A stretch of DNA of 64,000 nt from NCBI RefSeq assembly GCF_900156875.1, contig NZ_LT707409.1:1817957-1881956 (forward strand), written 5' to 3'. The notes beneath the pieces are model-generated. The model was not told where the DNA came from. It ran no database searches and was given only the letters and a program-made list of their open reading frames with translations. Positions 1 through 8,862 of the stretch are shown here, one piece after another; the first letter of the stretch is position 1, and each line of letters opens with the position of its first letter. The position numbers were made by a program, and so were the translations under genes. The stretch comes from Robertmurraya dakarensis (GTDB lineage: Bacteria > Bacillota > Bacilli > Bacillales > Cytobacillaceae).

Positions 1-240
1 ATTTCGGCTTTCATTCTTCTCATGATGACCTTTTCTCTAGCTCTCTAGAATGATTTCGGCTTTCATTCTTCTCATGATGACCTTTTCTCTAGCTCTCTAG
101 AATGATTTCGGCTTTCATTCTTCTCATGATGACCTTTTCTCTAGCTCTCTAGAACGATTTCGGCTTTCATTCAACTCATGAAGACCTTTTCTCTAGCTCT
201 CTAGAATGATTTCGGCTTTCATTCAACTCATGAAGGACAT
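1..240. repeat. 52-bp tandem repeat array, at least 4.5 copies
   Basis: Four full units lie at 1-52, 53-104, 105-156 and 157-208, with a partial unit from 209 to about 238. Each unit runs from ATTTCGGCTTTCATTC to CTCTCTAGAA plus two bases. Units 1-3 carry TTCTCATGATGACC in the middle; units 4-5 carry AACTCATGAAG instead. A degenerate echo (GGATTTGGCTTTCAT) sits at 259-273. The unit length is not a multiple of three and no long ORF crosses the array. It begins at the window edge, so the true copy number is unknown. It lies just downstream of mtnU. Confidence 0.9.
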
Positions 241-283
241 TCAGCTACCTGCATAAGAGGATTTGGCTTTCATAATGTGAAGC

Positions 284-1066
284 TTAAAATTTATATAGTT
301 CACTTCGTCTATCTTGAAAAACTGGAATGGTCTCTCGTACTCGTTCAACCTCTGCCATATCAAGTTCAGCGTATAGAATTCCTTCTGCTGTTGATTGACT
401 GACAAGCAGTTCTCCCCAAGGGGCAATGACCATTGAATGTCCATTGAATTCATTATTTGGGTCTGACCCTACACGATTCACACCAACTACATAGCATTGA
501 TTCTCGATGGCTCTTGCTTGCAATAATAGCTGCCAGTGATCAATCCTTGTCGCTGGCCACTGCGCAGGGACAAACATGATTTTAGCTCCTGCTAAAGTGT
601 GAGTGCGGATCCATTCTGGGAAACGAAGATCATAACAGATGATTCCCCCGCATGTAACATCATCCAGCTCAAAGAGATTTTCCTTTTGGCCGGCGTTCAT
701 AAATAGATGCTCATCCATCAGCTTAAAGAGATGCGCTTTATCGTATTCAGAAATGATTTCTCCGGCCCGATTAACAATATACATTGTATTATAAAAATGT
801 TCGCCTTTCTTTGTTGCAACAGATCCGCCAACGATATTCACTCTATACTTCTCAGCTAGCTCTGCCAGCACTTTTTTTGTTTTTTCCCCGTCAGTATCGG
901 CATGGGTGCTTAACCTGTCAAGAGCATATCCTGTATTCCACATTTCAGGAAAGACAATAACGTCTGCCTTCGCTTTGGAAGCTTCTTCAACATATTCTTT
1001 AATCGCCGCAAAGTTCTTGTTAGAATCTGCAAAAGCGATATTCATTTGTACAATGGCTATTTTCAT
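284..1066 (-). CDS. mtnU: Carbon-nitrogen hydrolase, MtnU-type omega-amidase
   Basis: 260 residues, the usual size for Nit-type nitrilase-superfamily amidases. The Glu-Lys-Cys triad is visible: E41 in VIVFPEMWNTGY, K110 in EYDKAHLF and C144 in IICYDLRFPEW. It closely resembles B. subtilis MtnU (YkrU), which is linked to methionine salvage. Family knowledge suggests it deamidates alpha-ketoglutaramate or the 2-oxo acid amide left by glutamine-dependent MtnE transamination. The start follows a GGTGGGATAAAAAA purine stretch. It is divergent from mtnE with under 90 bp between them, so the two probably share a control region. Cytosolic. The exact substrate is inferred. Confidence 0.85.
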   Translation of the reverse strand: MKIAIVQMNIAFADSNKNFAAIKEYVEEASKAKADVIVFPEMWNTGYALDRLSTHADTDGEKTKKVLAELAEKYRVNIVGGSVATKKGEHFYNTMYIVNRAGEIISEYDKAHLFKLMDEHLFMNAGQKENLFELDDVTCGGIICYDLRFPEWIRTHTLAGAKIMFVPAQWPATRIDHWQLLLQARAIENQCYVVGVNRVGSDPNNEFNGHSMVIAPWGELLVSQSTAEGILYAELDMAEVERVRETIPVFQDRRSELYKF

Positions 1067-1154
1067 TTTTTTATCCCACCTATAGACAATTTACTATAAA
1101 GATTATAGAATTTGTAGTAAATTCGCAATCATTTTTACAACAAAGGTGGATAAA

Positions 1155-2339
1155 ATGGAATATTCAGAACGCTTAAAAAAATTACCCGAGCAATTCTTTG
1201 CATCACTCGTTAATAAAGTTAGTAAAGCCGTGGCAGAAGGCCGCAATGTTATTAATCTAGGGCAAGGCAATCCCGACCAGCCTACACCGAAGCATATTGT
1301 GAAGGCTTTACAAGAATCGGCCGAAGATCCTGGGACACATCGCTACTCACCATTTCGTGGAATAGACGAACTGAAGGAAGCCGCTGCCACATTTTATAAA
1401 AATCAATACAATGTGGACATCGATCCGAAAACAGAAGTTGCTATAATGTTCGGAGCTAAATCCGGGCTTGTGCAGCTCCCTTTGTGTCTGCTTAATGAAG
1501 GGGATCTTATGCTTCTTCCTGACCCTGGTTATCCTGATTATATGTCAGGTGTAGTCTTGGCAAATGTTGACTACAAAACTTTCCCTCTTAAAGCGGAAAA
1601 TAATTTTCTCCCAGATTTTGCTGCTATTCCAGCAGAGCAAAAGGAAGCAGCAAAATTGATGTACTTGAACTATCCGAATAACCCTACTGGAGCAACAGCA
1701 GATCGTTCCTTTTTTGAAGAAACGGTGGCCTTTGCAAAAGAGCATAATATAACAATCATGCATGATTTTGCTTACGGTGCGATTGGTTTTGATGGTAAAA
1801 GACCTGTCAGCTTCCTCGAAGTGGAGGGTGCGAAAGATATCGGTGTAGAAATGTACACATTATCTAAAACCTATAATATGGCCGGCTGGCGTGTTGGGTT
1901 TGCCGTTGGAAACCCTGCTATCATTGAAGCGATCAACTTAATTCAAGACCATTTACATTGCAGTCTCTTCCCTGCTGTCCAAAAAGCAGCTGCAGCAGCA
2001 CTTACTGACGACCAGAAGTGTGTAGACGAACTTGTTGCACGTTATGAACAGCGTCGTAACACATTAATCGAAGCATGCCGTAACATCGGTTGGGATGTAC
2101 AAGCTCCTACCGGTTCTTTTTTCGCATGGCTGCCAGTTCCTAAAGGCTTTACGAGTGAATCATTCGCGGATTTTCTGCTTGAAAAAGCGGATGTCGCAGT
2201 GGCTGCAGGAAAAGGATTTGGTGAGTTTGGTGAAGGTTATGTGCGTGTTGGTTTGTTAGTCGACGATGACGTATTAATAGAGGCCGTCAATCGGATCGAT
2301 AAATTAAATTTATTTAAAACATCTTCAATAGAGGTTTAA
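1155..2339 (+). CDS. mtnE: PLP aminotransferase of methionine salvage (MtnE-like)
   Basis: 394-residue fold-type I class I/II aminotransferase. The Schiff-base lysine is K238 in YTLSKTYNMAGWRVGF. The NYPNNPTGA motif and the PDPGYPDY segment match MtnE (YkrV) of B. subtilis, which transaminates 4-methylthio-2-oxobutyrate to methionine. A GTG nine bases upstream (1146) lies inside the ribosome binding site AAAGGTGG (1142-1149), so ATG 1155 is preferred. Neighbour mtnU is divergent and fits the same pathway. The intergenic gap is too short for the S-box leader seen before some mtn genes. A strong terminator follows. The substrate is inferred from similarity. Confidence 0.85.
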   Translation: MEYSERLKKLPEQFFASLVNKVSKAVAEGRNVINLGQGNPDQPTPKHIVKALQESAEDPGTHRYSPFRGIDELKEAAATFYKNQYNVDIDPKTEVAIMFGAKSGLVQLPLCLLNEGDLMLLPDPGYPDYMSGVVLANVDYKTFPLKAENNFLPDFAAIPAEQKEAAKLMYLNYPNNPTGATADRSFFEETVAFAKEHNITIMHDFAYGAIGFDGKRPVSFLEVEGAKDIGVEMYTLSKTYNMAGWRVGFAVGNPAIIEAINLIQDHLHCSLFPAVQKAAAAALTDDQKCVDELVARYEQRRNTLIEACRNIGWDVQAPTGSFFAWLPVPKGFTSESFADFLLEKADVAVAAGKGFGEFGEGYVRVGLLVDDDVLIEAVNRIDKLNLFKTSSIEV

Positions 2340-2343
2340 TTTT

Positions 2344-2386
2344 AAACGAAAAAACACATGGAGGAACTCCATGTGTTTTTTCGTTT
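2344..2386. terminator. Bidirectional Rho-independent terminator
   Basis: A perfect 20-bp inverted repeat with a GAA loop (arms AAACGAAAAAACACATGGAG and its complement) lies between convergent mtnE and the MFS gene. It has T-runs in both directions. Confidence 0.92.
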
Positions 2387-2390
2387 ACCG

Positions 2391-3602
2391 CTAATGCTTT
2401 AAGCTCGCATGAGATAACTGTTTGTGATAAGATTGCTTTTTCCCGTGCAGGAAATGATATAAAAAGATGCTGATAAAAACAATTACAGCTAACATCAAAT
2501 ACATGTTACGATAACCAAATACCGGCAGTAAAAATCCCAACAGGAACGGACCAATCCCCAATCCGCCTTCCATACAGATAAAGAAGGTCGAGGTGGCAAG
2601 ACCCACCCTATGTGAAGGTGTCACTTTGACCGCAATCGCTTGTGAACATGATTGCAAATTACCATAGCCTAAACCAATGATTGCCGCAGCAACTAACAGC
2701 GTAATTCCATGATGTGCTTGACTTAGAAAAAGCAAACCAACTGCATATAATATAAAGGAAGGATAAATAATTAAATTTTCCCCCTTTACATCAAACAATT
2801 TTCCCGTCAGCGGCCTTGAGATTAGAACAACTACGGCGTACACAATAAAAAAGAAACTCGCTGCTGACATTAAATCAATTTCCATGGAATAGGAAGTCAG
2901 AAAAGCTAGAATACTGGAATAAGAAAAACTCATGATAGCCATAATCAGCGCAATAGGAAGAGCCCTTATTTCAAAGAAATCCTTGAAGTGAAAGCCTTTT
3001 AGTGAAGAAATCTGTTCCTCCGTCAAAATCACAAGAGGGACTTTTACGAAAAAGGAGAGAATGACGCATAAAGCTGTAATGACCGAACATACAAGAAAAA
3101 TCTTGCTGATATCTGCATGCTGAGTAATAAAAACACCAAGGAAAGGACCAATCGCAGTAGCTAAAATCATGCTCAGTGTATAGAAACTAATACCTTCGCC
3201 TCGGCGTTCTTTTGGAATAAGATCGAGAATAGCAATCTGCATAACGGTCATTGCCATTCCCCCTACAGCTCCATGGATAAAGCGAACCAAGATGAGAAAA
3301 TACAAATTGTCTGCTAAAAAATAAAGGAGAGTCGCCAGAAAGAACAAAATAATCCCGGTATAAAATAGTTTATTACGTCCGATAACTTCGATATATTTTC
3401 CTGAAAATATGCGTGAGATTAACATGCCAATAACAAAAATACTAGCGGCGAGTCCTCCCATACTCTGAGTTGCTCCCAATTCATCAACCGTATAAACAGG
3501 AATGGTGATGATGGATAAAAAATAGACTAAAGCTAGGAAAAATGTTAAAACCGAAAAAATAATAAAATCCTTTGAGAAAAGTTTCGCTTTGGAATTTTTC
3601 AT
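2391..3602 (-). CDS. MFS transporter (12-TM efflux type)
   Basis: 403 residues with about twelve hydrophobic helices. The loop 2-3 signature GKYIEVIGRNKLFYTG and a long central loop (KVPLVILTEEQISSLKGFHFKDF) are typical of the major facilitator superfamily. ATG 3602 is chosen over the ATG 18 bases upstream because AGAGGT sits six bases before it. It resembles YwoG-type putative drug or metabolite exporters; the substrate cannot be read from sequence. It is convergent with mtnE across a shared terminator and is separately transcribed from the next transporter gene. Cytoplasmic membrane protein. Confidence 0.8.
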   Translation of the reverse strand: MKNSKAKLFSKDFIIFSVLTFFLALVYFLSIITIPVYTVDELGATQSMGGLAASIFVIGMLISRIFSGKYIEVIGRNKLFYTGIILFFLATLLYFLADNLYFLILVRFIHGAVGGMAMTVMQIAILDLIPKERRGEGISFYTLSMILATAIGPFLGVFITQHADISKIFLVCSVITALCVILSFFVKVPLVILTEEQISSLKGFHFKDFFEIRALPIALIMAIMSFSYSSILAFLTSYSMEIDLMSAASFFFIVYAVVVLISRPLTGKLFDVKGENLIIYPSFILYAVGLLFLSQAHHGITLLVAAAIIGLGYGNLQSCSQAIAVKVTPSHRVGLATSTFFICMEGGLGIGPFLLGFLLPVFGYRNMYLMLAVIVFISIFLYHFLHGKKQSYHKQLSHASLKH

Positions 3603-3719
3603 AAATTTACCTCTGTACATGGTTTTTGAAAAGAGATTTAATTTTTATAATTATTAAAATCTTAACACATTTTACAGAGTTTTGGAACTATAGAGACCGC
3701 CTCGACCACTTTCCCTATG

Positions 3720-5006
3720 TTAATCTTCTAATTGCTTAGTTACTTCTGGCAATGAAACAGCCTCACTATTTCGAGGCACACGGAGCAGCAAAGCACCGCC
3801 AACCACAAATAAAATGACCAAACTAAAGACACCGCTGTTTGTACTTCCAGTCATTTGTGCTGTAACACCTACTAACAGCGGCCCAGCGATCGCTGCAAAC
3901 TTACCAAAAATACTGTAGAATCCAAAAAATTCATTCGATGATTCTTTTGGAACAAGTTTTCCAAAATAAGATCGGCTAAGTGCTTGAATACCTCCTTGTG
4001 CTGTCCCAACAAGCATCGCTAGGATCCAAAAATCCAAAGCAGAATCTAAGAAATATGCGTAAATGCAGATAAAAACATAAATTAAGATCCCCACTAAAAT
4101 CATTCTTTTTTCAGTGTACTTTTCTCCTAAAACCCCAAACAAGCTAGTAAAAGGTGCAGCAATTACTTGTGTTACAAACAAAACAATCAACAGTGTCGAT
4201 GCACCAATGCCCAAATCAGAACCGTAGGCTGTTGACATCTTAATGATTGTGTTAACACCGTCAATGTAAAAGAAATAAGCAAGCAAAAAAAGAAATAACG
4301 GCCGGTACGCTTTAATATTTTTGAATGTAGCATAAAGTCTTTTAAAACTTGTTCTAACCGGATTCGGAACACGTTCAACAAAATAGACCTGCTCCACTCT
4401 TTTTAACATTGGAATCGTGAACAGTCCCCACCATAATGCTGTTATGGCAAATGCAATTTGACTGGAAACAGAGACGGATAATGGAATGATATTTTTCTGA
4501 GATAATATAATAATACCAATTGATAGAATAAAAGGAATCGTACTGCCAATATATCCAAGCGCGAAGCCATTAGCAGAGATGCGGTTCATTCTCCCTTCAT
4601 TCGTGACATCAACAAGAAACGCATCATAAAATATGTTGGCACCTGTATAGCCAATAGAAGTAATAATGAAAAAGACTAATAAAATCATCCACTGATCCGA
4701 TGGAACAACAGCTAACAGCATTGTAAACACAATACCCAAGGAAGCAAAAAAAACAAAAAACCTTTTCTTAAATCCTCTAAAGTCTGCAATGGTTCCTAAT
4801 ATCGGTGCTAAAAGTGAAACAACCAGTGTAGCAATCGAATTTGCATATCCCCAATAAGCTGTTGATGCCGCTGCACCAATTCCCGCCTCTTGTGCAGACG
4901 ATTTAAAATACAAAGGAAAAATCGCAGTCACGATAATAATCGTATAAGCAGAATTGGCCCAATCATAAAGGGCCCAGCTTCTCTCTGTAGCAGACATCTT
5001 TCCCAT
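3720..5006 (-). CDS. MFS transporter, Atg22/vacuole-effluxer-like
   Basis: 428 residues and about 12 TM helices. The N-terminus SATERSWALYDWANSAY is the hallmark of the bacterial Atg22-like (UMF1) branch of the MFS, whose eukaryotic members export amino acids. The upstream in-frame codons run through a terminator hairpin at 5025-5060, so they are not coding. AAAGGGG seven bases before ATG 5006 sets the start. It follows trpB on the same strand but is separated from it by that terminator. The substrate is unknown; amino-acid or nutrient efflux is a family-level guess. Confidence 0.8.
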   Translation of the reverse strand: MGKMSATERSWALYDWANSAYTIIIVTAIFPLYFKSSAQEAGIGAAASTAYWGYANSIATLVVSLLAPILGTIADFRGFKKRFFVFFASLGIVFTMLLAVVPSDQWMILLVFFIITSIGYTGANIFYDAFLVDVTNEGRMNRISANGFALGYIGSTIPFILSIGIIILSQKNIIPLSVSVSSQIAFAITALWWGLFTIPMLKRVEQVYFVERVPNPVRTSFKRLYATFKNIKAYRPLFLFLLAYFFYIDGVNTIIKMSTAYGSDLGIGASTLLIVLFVTQVIAAPFTSLFGVLGEKYTEKRMILVGILIYVFICIYAYFLDSALDFWILAMLVGTAQGGIQALSRSYFGKLVPKESSNEFFGFYSIFGKFAAIAGPLLVGVTAQMTGSTNSGVFSLVILFVVGGALLLRVPRNSEAVSLPEVTKQLED

Positions 5007-5024
5007 AAGCATGCCCCTTTCCTT

Positions 5025-5060
5025 AAAAAAGGAGAGTGACACTTTAGCATGACACTCTCC
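5025..5060 (-). terminator. Terminator of trpB
   Basis: The GGAGAGTG/CACTCTCC stem (5031-5060) is followed on the minus strand by TTTTTT. It lies just after trpB and before the ribosome binding site of the next gene. Confidence 0.8.
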
Positions 5061-5138
5061 TTTGATTATATGCTGCTGCATTTATGATTTATCCCATCTT
5101 AACAGAACAGTATGAATCCCGCTAATGGAGGTTCAATT

Positions 5139-6305
5139 TTATTTGCTTAACATATGAAAAACTTGTTCTACATCCTTGTCGCCTCTGCCGGAGAGGTTGA
5201 CTACGATAACATCTTCAGTCGATAATTCTTTTGCAAGTTTGACAGCATGTGCAATAGCATGAGAGCTTTCCAAAGCCGGAATAATCCCCTCAACCTTGCT
5301 TAACAATTTAAATGCTTCAAGAGCTTCCTGGCCAGTAACGGTTACATACTCTGCTCTTCCGCTTGTCTTTAAAAAACTATGCTCCGGACCTACTCCAGGA
5401 TAATCCAGACCAGCTGCGATGGAATAGGTTGGTTTAGGTTCTCCATTTTCATCCAGTAAAGTAATACATTTAAATCCATGAATGACGGCCGGAACCCCTT
5501 CTGATAGCGTAGGCGCTTCCGCTGGCTCAGCTCCAATTAAACGAACATCTTTTTCTTCAATATAGTGAGCAAAAGCACCGATCGCATTACTGCCGCCACC
5601 TGCACAAGCAACAACAGCTGTCGGCAGTCGTCCTTCTTTATCAAGAATTTGTCTCTTTGATTCTTCACTGATAATTGCTTGGAAATGCTTCACCATTGTT
5701 GGATATGGATGAGGCCCAACTGCCGAACCTAATAGATAAAAGGTAGTCTTATAGTTTTGGACTAAATCATTAAGCGCCTCATCAACAGCATCCTTTAATC
5801 TGCCTTGTCCTTTTTCAACTGGAACAACCTTTGCACCTAATAACTCCATCCGGAAGACATTTAGTGCCTGACGTTCAGTATCAAGCTTGCCCATGTATAT
5901 GACACATTCCATTCCGAACATTGCACATGCTGTGGCTGTCGCTACACCATGCTGCCCTGCACCCGTTTCAGCAATGATACGCTTGAGACCCATCCGCTTT
6001 GCCAATAAAATTTGACCAATTGCATTGTTAATTTTATGTGAACCAGTGTGGTTGAGATCTTCCCTTTTAAGATATATTTTTGCACCGCCTAGTTCATTTG
6101 TTAGACGTCCAGCAAAAGTTAAAGGATTTTCTCTGCCGACATATTCTCTTAAATAATATTTAAATTCCTCAATAAATTCAGGATCATCCTTATATTTCAG
6201 GAAATTCCCCTCTATTTGATCCATTACTAACTGCAGTTCTTCCGGAACAAAACTCCCTCCGAATTCACCAAAATAACCTTTGTTCTCTATACTCGCACTC
6301 TGCAT
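5139..6305 (-). CDS. trpB: Tryptophan synthase beta chain
   Basis: 388 residues, the usual TrpB1 length. It condenses indole with serine using PLP. The PLP lysine lies in [28 protein letters not shown] is the conserved catalytic loop, and GGGSNA binds the cofactor phosphate. The ribosome binding site AAAGGAG lies 11 bases before ATG. Its partner trpA is not adjacent: a terminator follows at once and then an unrelated transporter. The trp operon (trpEGDCF) lies about 24 kb away and lacks trpBA. No T-box is visible upstream. It could be the sole TrpB or an extra copy; the sequence alone cannot say. Confidence 0.95.
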   Translation of the reverse strand: MQSASIENKGYFGEFGGSFVPEELQLVMDQIEGNFLKYKDDPEFIEEFKYYLREYVGRENPLTFAGRLTNELGGAKIYLKREDLNHTGSHKINNAIGQILLAKRMGLKRIIAETGAGQHGVATATACAMFGMECVIYMGKLDTERQALNVFRMELLGAKVVPVEKGQGRLKDAVDEALNDLVQNYKTTFYLLGSAVGPHPYPTMVKHFQAIISEESKRQILDKEGRLPTAVVACAGGGSNAIGAFAHYIEEKDVRLIGAEPAEAPTLSEGVPAVIHGFKCITLLDENGEPKPTYSIAAGLDYPGVGPEHSFLKTSGRAEYVTVTGQEALEAFKLLSKVEGIIPALESSHAIAHAVKLAKELSTEDVIVVNLSGRGDKDVEQVFHMLSK

Positions 6306-6549
6306 ACTCAGCTCTACTCCTTTAAAACATATTTAATAATCTGTCTTTATTATAAAACGACAATTTGATTATTCCAATAAAATCTTGGATTTCTTTTTCC
6401 TTTCAAGCTGACAGAAAAATGGCAGCCGCTTGCAATTATTTCTATTTAGATGATCTCAAAGGAAAATACTTCTTCTTAGCGAATATACATGATTACAACC
6501 AGAATTCTCCTAATTTTATCATATAACCAAAAACGAAAGGAGTAATCAA
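6306..6549. other. Divergent intergenic region, trpB / pnbA
   Basis: 244 AT-rich bases between divergent genes. No T-box, riboswitch or clear operator was seen. It must hold both promoters, but none matches consensus well enough to place. Confidence 0.4.
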
Positions 6550-8037
6550 ATGTCAGCTGTAATTGTAGAAACTGCTTACGGTAAGGTTCAGGGCCAACAA
6601 ATGGAGGACCTCTACGTCTGGAAAGGGATTCCTTATGCCAAAGCCCCGCTTGGTCCGCTTCGTTTTCGGCCTCCCCAAAAACCAGATGCTTGGACCGGAA
6701 TACGTGATGCTGCTGAGTTCGGCCCCGTCGCTCCGCAAACATCTAGTGTAATTATGAACTATCTTGGCAACGATATCGAAAATATGAATGAAGATTGTTT
6801 GTATCTTAATATTTGGTCAAAAGGAGCAGACGATAAAAAAAGACCTGTTATGGTATGGATTCATGGAGGTGCATTCCTATCGGGTTCAGGATCAAGCTCC
6901 TGGTACGATGGCTCATCCTTTGCCTCTAGCGGGGATGTGGTTGTTGTAACCATCAATTACCGCCTCGGGATATTAGGATTTCTACACCTAGGAGAAATCG
7001 GCGGTGAAGAGTATGCTTCGTCTGGAAATTGCGGGATTCTAGATCAAGTTGCAGCACTTCAATGGATTAAGGAAAATATTGCTGCATTCGGGGGAGATCC
7101 AAATCGAATTACGGTATTTGGAGAATCTGCCGGGGCAATGAGTATCGGAGTATTACTTGGACTCCCATCTGCTAAAGGGCTGTTCCAACAAGCAATTCTT
7201 CAAAGCGGTGCCGCAAGCAATGCGCTGCCTTCATCAAAAGCAACTCATATTGCGAAACGCCTGCTAAATGAGTTAAATATAGATCATGACAATCTATCAA
7301 AACTGGAAGAACTACCGGTACAACAGTTAATAAAAGCTTCCACGATTGTTCCTTCTATGAGCCTTGGTCCGGTTATTGATGGAGTCAATTTACCACAGAG
7401 TCCTGAAGAAGCCATATCAAAAGGATCAGCGAAGGATATTTCCATTATGCTTGGAACTAATAAAGATGAGTATCGAATCTTTACCTTCTTCGACCCGTTA
7501 TGGAAAAATCCAGAACCTAATAAAATCATGAATATCTTCCAGCATACTTTTAAGGACCTTTTGCCAGCTCTTCTTAAAGAATTTAATGAAACTCAATTAA
7601 ATCAAGATCTCTTTGATCAACTTATGACCATCAGGATTTTTACATATCCTGCACTTCAACTGGCAGAACAGCACGTAAAACAAGGTTCTCCACTCTATAT
7701 GTACCGGTTTGACTGGGAAAGCCCTGTTTTCAATGGAGGCTTAAAATCAAGCCATGCGATTGAAATACCGTTTGTCTTTAATACGATCAATACACCTAAC
7801 ACAGAAAATTTAATTGGTAACTCTCCTAACAGGCAGAGATTAGCTGATACTATGCATCAAGCATGGATTTCTTTTGCTAAGAATGGAAACCCTTCAAATA
7901 GCTCCCTGCCGGAGTGGCCTCGATATGAATTAGAAAAACGTTCTACCATGATTCTTGATAATGAATGTAAGCTTGAATTTGATCCTAATTATCAAGATTG
8001 TCTAGGATGGAGAGAAGCAACTAAAACGTCAGTTTAA
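6550..8037 (+). CDS. pnbA: Type B carboxylesterase (para-nitrobenzyl esterase-like)
   Basis: 495 residues, an alpha/beta-hydrolase of the carboxylesterase type B family, close to B. subtilis PnbA in length and layout. The nucleophile is S193 in FGESAGA, the acid is probably E307 (GTNKDEYRIF) and the histidine is H402 in SSHAIEIPF. The oxyanion-hole HGGAF is at 105-109, and EDCLYLNIW is the family's second signature. No signal peptide, so cytosolic. AAAGGAG lies before ATG. It is monocistronic, with its own terminator. It hydrolyses short-chain or aryl esters; the natural substrate is unknown. Confidence 0.9.
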   Translation: MSAVIVETAYGKVQGQQMEDLYVWKGIPYAKAPLGPLRFRPPQKPDAWTGIRDAAEFGPVAPQTSSVIMNYLGNDIENMNEDCLYLNIWSKGADDKKRPVMVWIHGGAFLSGSGSSSWYDGSSFASSGDVVVVTINYRLGILGFLHLGEIGGEEYASSGNCGILDQVAALQWIKENIAAFGGDPNRITVFGESAGAMSIGVLLGLPSAKGLFQQAILQSGAASNALPSSKATHIAKRLLNELNIDHDNLSKLEELPVQQLIKASTIVPSMSLGPVIDGVNLPQSPEEAISKGSAKDISIMLGTNKDEYRIFTFFDPLWKNPEPNKIMNIFQHTFKDLLPALLKEFNETQLNQDLFDQLMTIRIFTYPALQLAEQHVKQGSPLYMYRFDWESPVFNGGLKSSHAIEIPFVFNTINTPNTENLIGNSPNRQRLADTMHQAWISFAKNGNPSNSSLPEWPRYELEKRSTMILDNECKLEFDPNYQDCLGWREATKTSV

Positions 8038-8048
8038 TAACCTTACGC

Positions 8049-8085
8049 AAAGATCCTGTGACTTAACAGCACAGGATCTTTATTT
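8049..8085 (+). terminator. Terminator of pnbA
   Basis: The AAAGATCCTGTG/CACAGGATCTTT stem is followed by a short T-rich tail (TATTTG). Confidence 0.85.
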
Positions 8086-8299
8086 GTGAGTAAGCTAAGT
8101 AGATCACAGGAACTCTATATAGATATTAAAAAAATATTCCCCTTTTAATCTTAGTTTAATATTCCATGGCAGAACTTATCGTCAACATAGCCTTGATTTC
8201 GAATATGATAAATTGAAACTTCCTGTTTTATTTGTGGGAATGTTTACTTTCGGGCTTTTACGGACAAATGCTCTCCCGCTTATCCTATTAGATTATTAA

Positions 8300-8326
8300 G
8301 AATCTTCTCGTTACGGGGCATACTGT
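8300..8326 (+). promoter_or_regulatory. Possible sigma-E-type promoter of cwlJ
   Basis: GAATCT (8300-8305), a 13-base gap and CATACTGT (8319-8326) approximate the mother-cell sigma-E pattern. B. subtilis cwlJ is known to be sigma-E dependent. The match is by eye and imperfect. The rest of the 8086-8371 gap shows no gene. Confidence 0.35.
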
Positions 8327-8371
8327 CCGTTAACCTGCGATATAGTGTATGAAACCTACGGAGGTGTAGTC

Positions 8372-8800
8372 ATGGCAGTTGTAAAAGCTACTCAGGCTGA
8401 TGTTGATTTATTGGCAAGATTATTACGTGCAGAAGCTGAGGGTGAAGGCAACCAAGGAATGCTTATGGTAGGGGTTGTTGGCATTAACAGAATCCGTGCA
8501 AATTGTTCTGATTTTGAGGGACTGCGAACGATACCACAAATGATATATCAGCCTCACGCTTTTGAAGCAACACAAAAAGGTTATTTTTACCAAGCTGCAA
8601 GGGAAGCAGAGAGGAAATTAGCACGCCGGGCAATCAAAGGAGAAAGATTATGGCCTGCGAAGTACAGTTTATGGTATTTTAGACCTGCAGGAGACTGTCC
8701 TGCACAATGGTATAACCAACCGCATGTGGGCCGTTATAAGCTGCATTGTTTTTATGAGCCTACCGGTGAAGAATGCGCAAATATTTACAGCACTTTTTAA
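8372..8800 (+). CDS. cwlJ: Spore cortex-lytic cell wall hydrolase CwlJ
   Basis: 142 residues, the same length as B. subtilis CwlJ and nearly collinear with it (MAVVKATQADVDLLARLLRA; WYFRPAGDCPAQWYNQP). It has a SleB/CwlJ catalytic domain, with the probable catalytic Glu in LLRAEAEGEG. CwlJ degrades muramic-lactam cortex peptidoglycan during germination and sits in the spore coat. GGAGGTG five bases before ATG 8372 sets the start; an upstream in-frame ATG (8345) lacks such a site. No gerQ-type partner is adjacent here. It is convergent with the aminotransferase gene across a bidirectional terminator. Confidence 0.93.
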   Translation: MAVVKATQADVDLLARLLRAEAEGEGNQGMLMVGVVGINRIRANCSDFEGLRTIPQMIYQPHAFEATQKGYFYQAAREAERKLARRAIKGERLWPAKYSLWYFRPAGDCPAQWYNQPHVGRYKLHCFYEPTGEECANIYSTF

Positions 8801-8804
8801 CTCT

Positions 8805-8862
8805 AACATAAAAATACCCCATCCCATGAATCAACCTAATAGGATAGGGTATTTTTATGTTT
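8805..8862. terminator. Bidirectional terminator
   Basis: ACATAAAAATACCC pairs with GGGTATTTTTATGT between convergent cwlJ and the aminotransferase gene. It overlaps the stop codon region of the latter. Confidence 0.85.

Noticed and set aside
1-240. Repeat array considered as a CRISPR
   Set aside because: The units are directly adjacent with no unique spacers and no cas genes nearby.
241-453. ORF of 70 codons on the minus strand inside mtnU
   Set aside because: It is the alternative frame of mtnU, with no ribosome binding site or family resemblance.
1067-1154. SAM (S-box) riboswitch before mtnE
   Set aside because: The gap is under 90 bases and has none of the S-box stems; too short for the element.
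6306-6549. T-box before trpB
   Set aside because: No GGTGG-type T-box core, specifier loop or leader terminator could be found.
6476-6742. Minus-strand ORF overlapping the pnbA start
   Set aside because: It is antisense to a clear carboxylesterase gene and has no recognisable domain.
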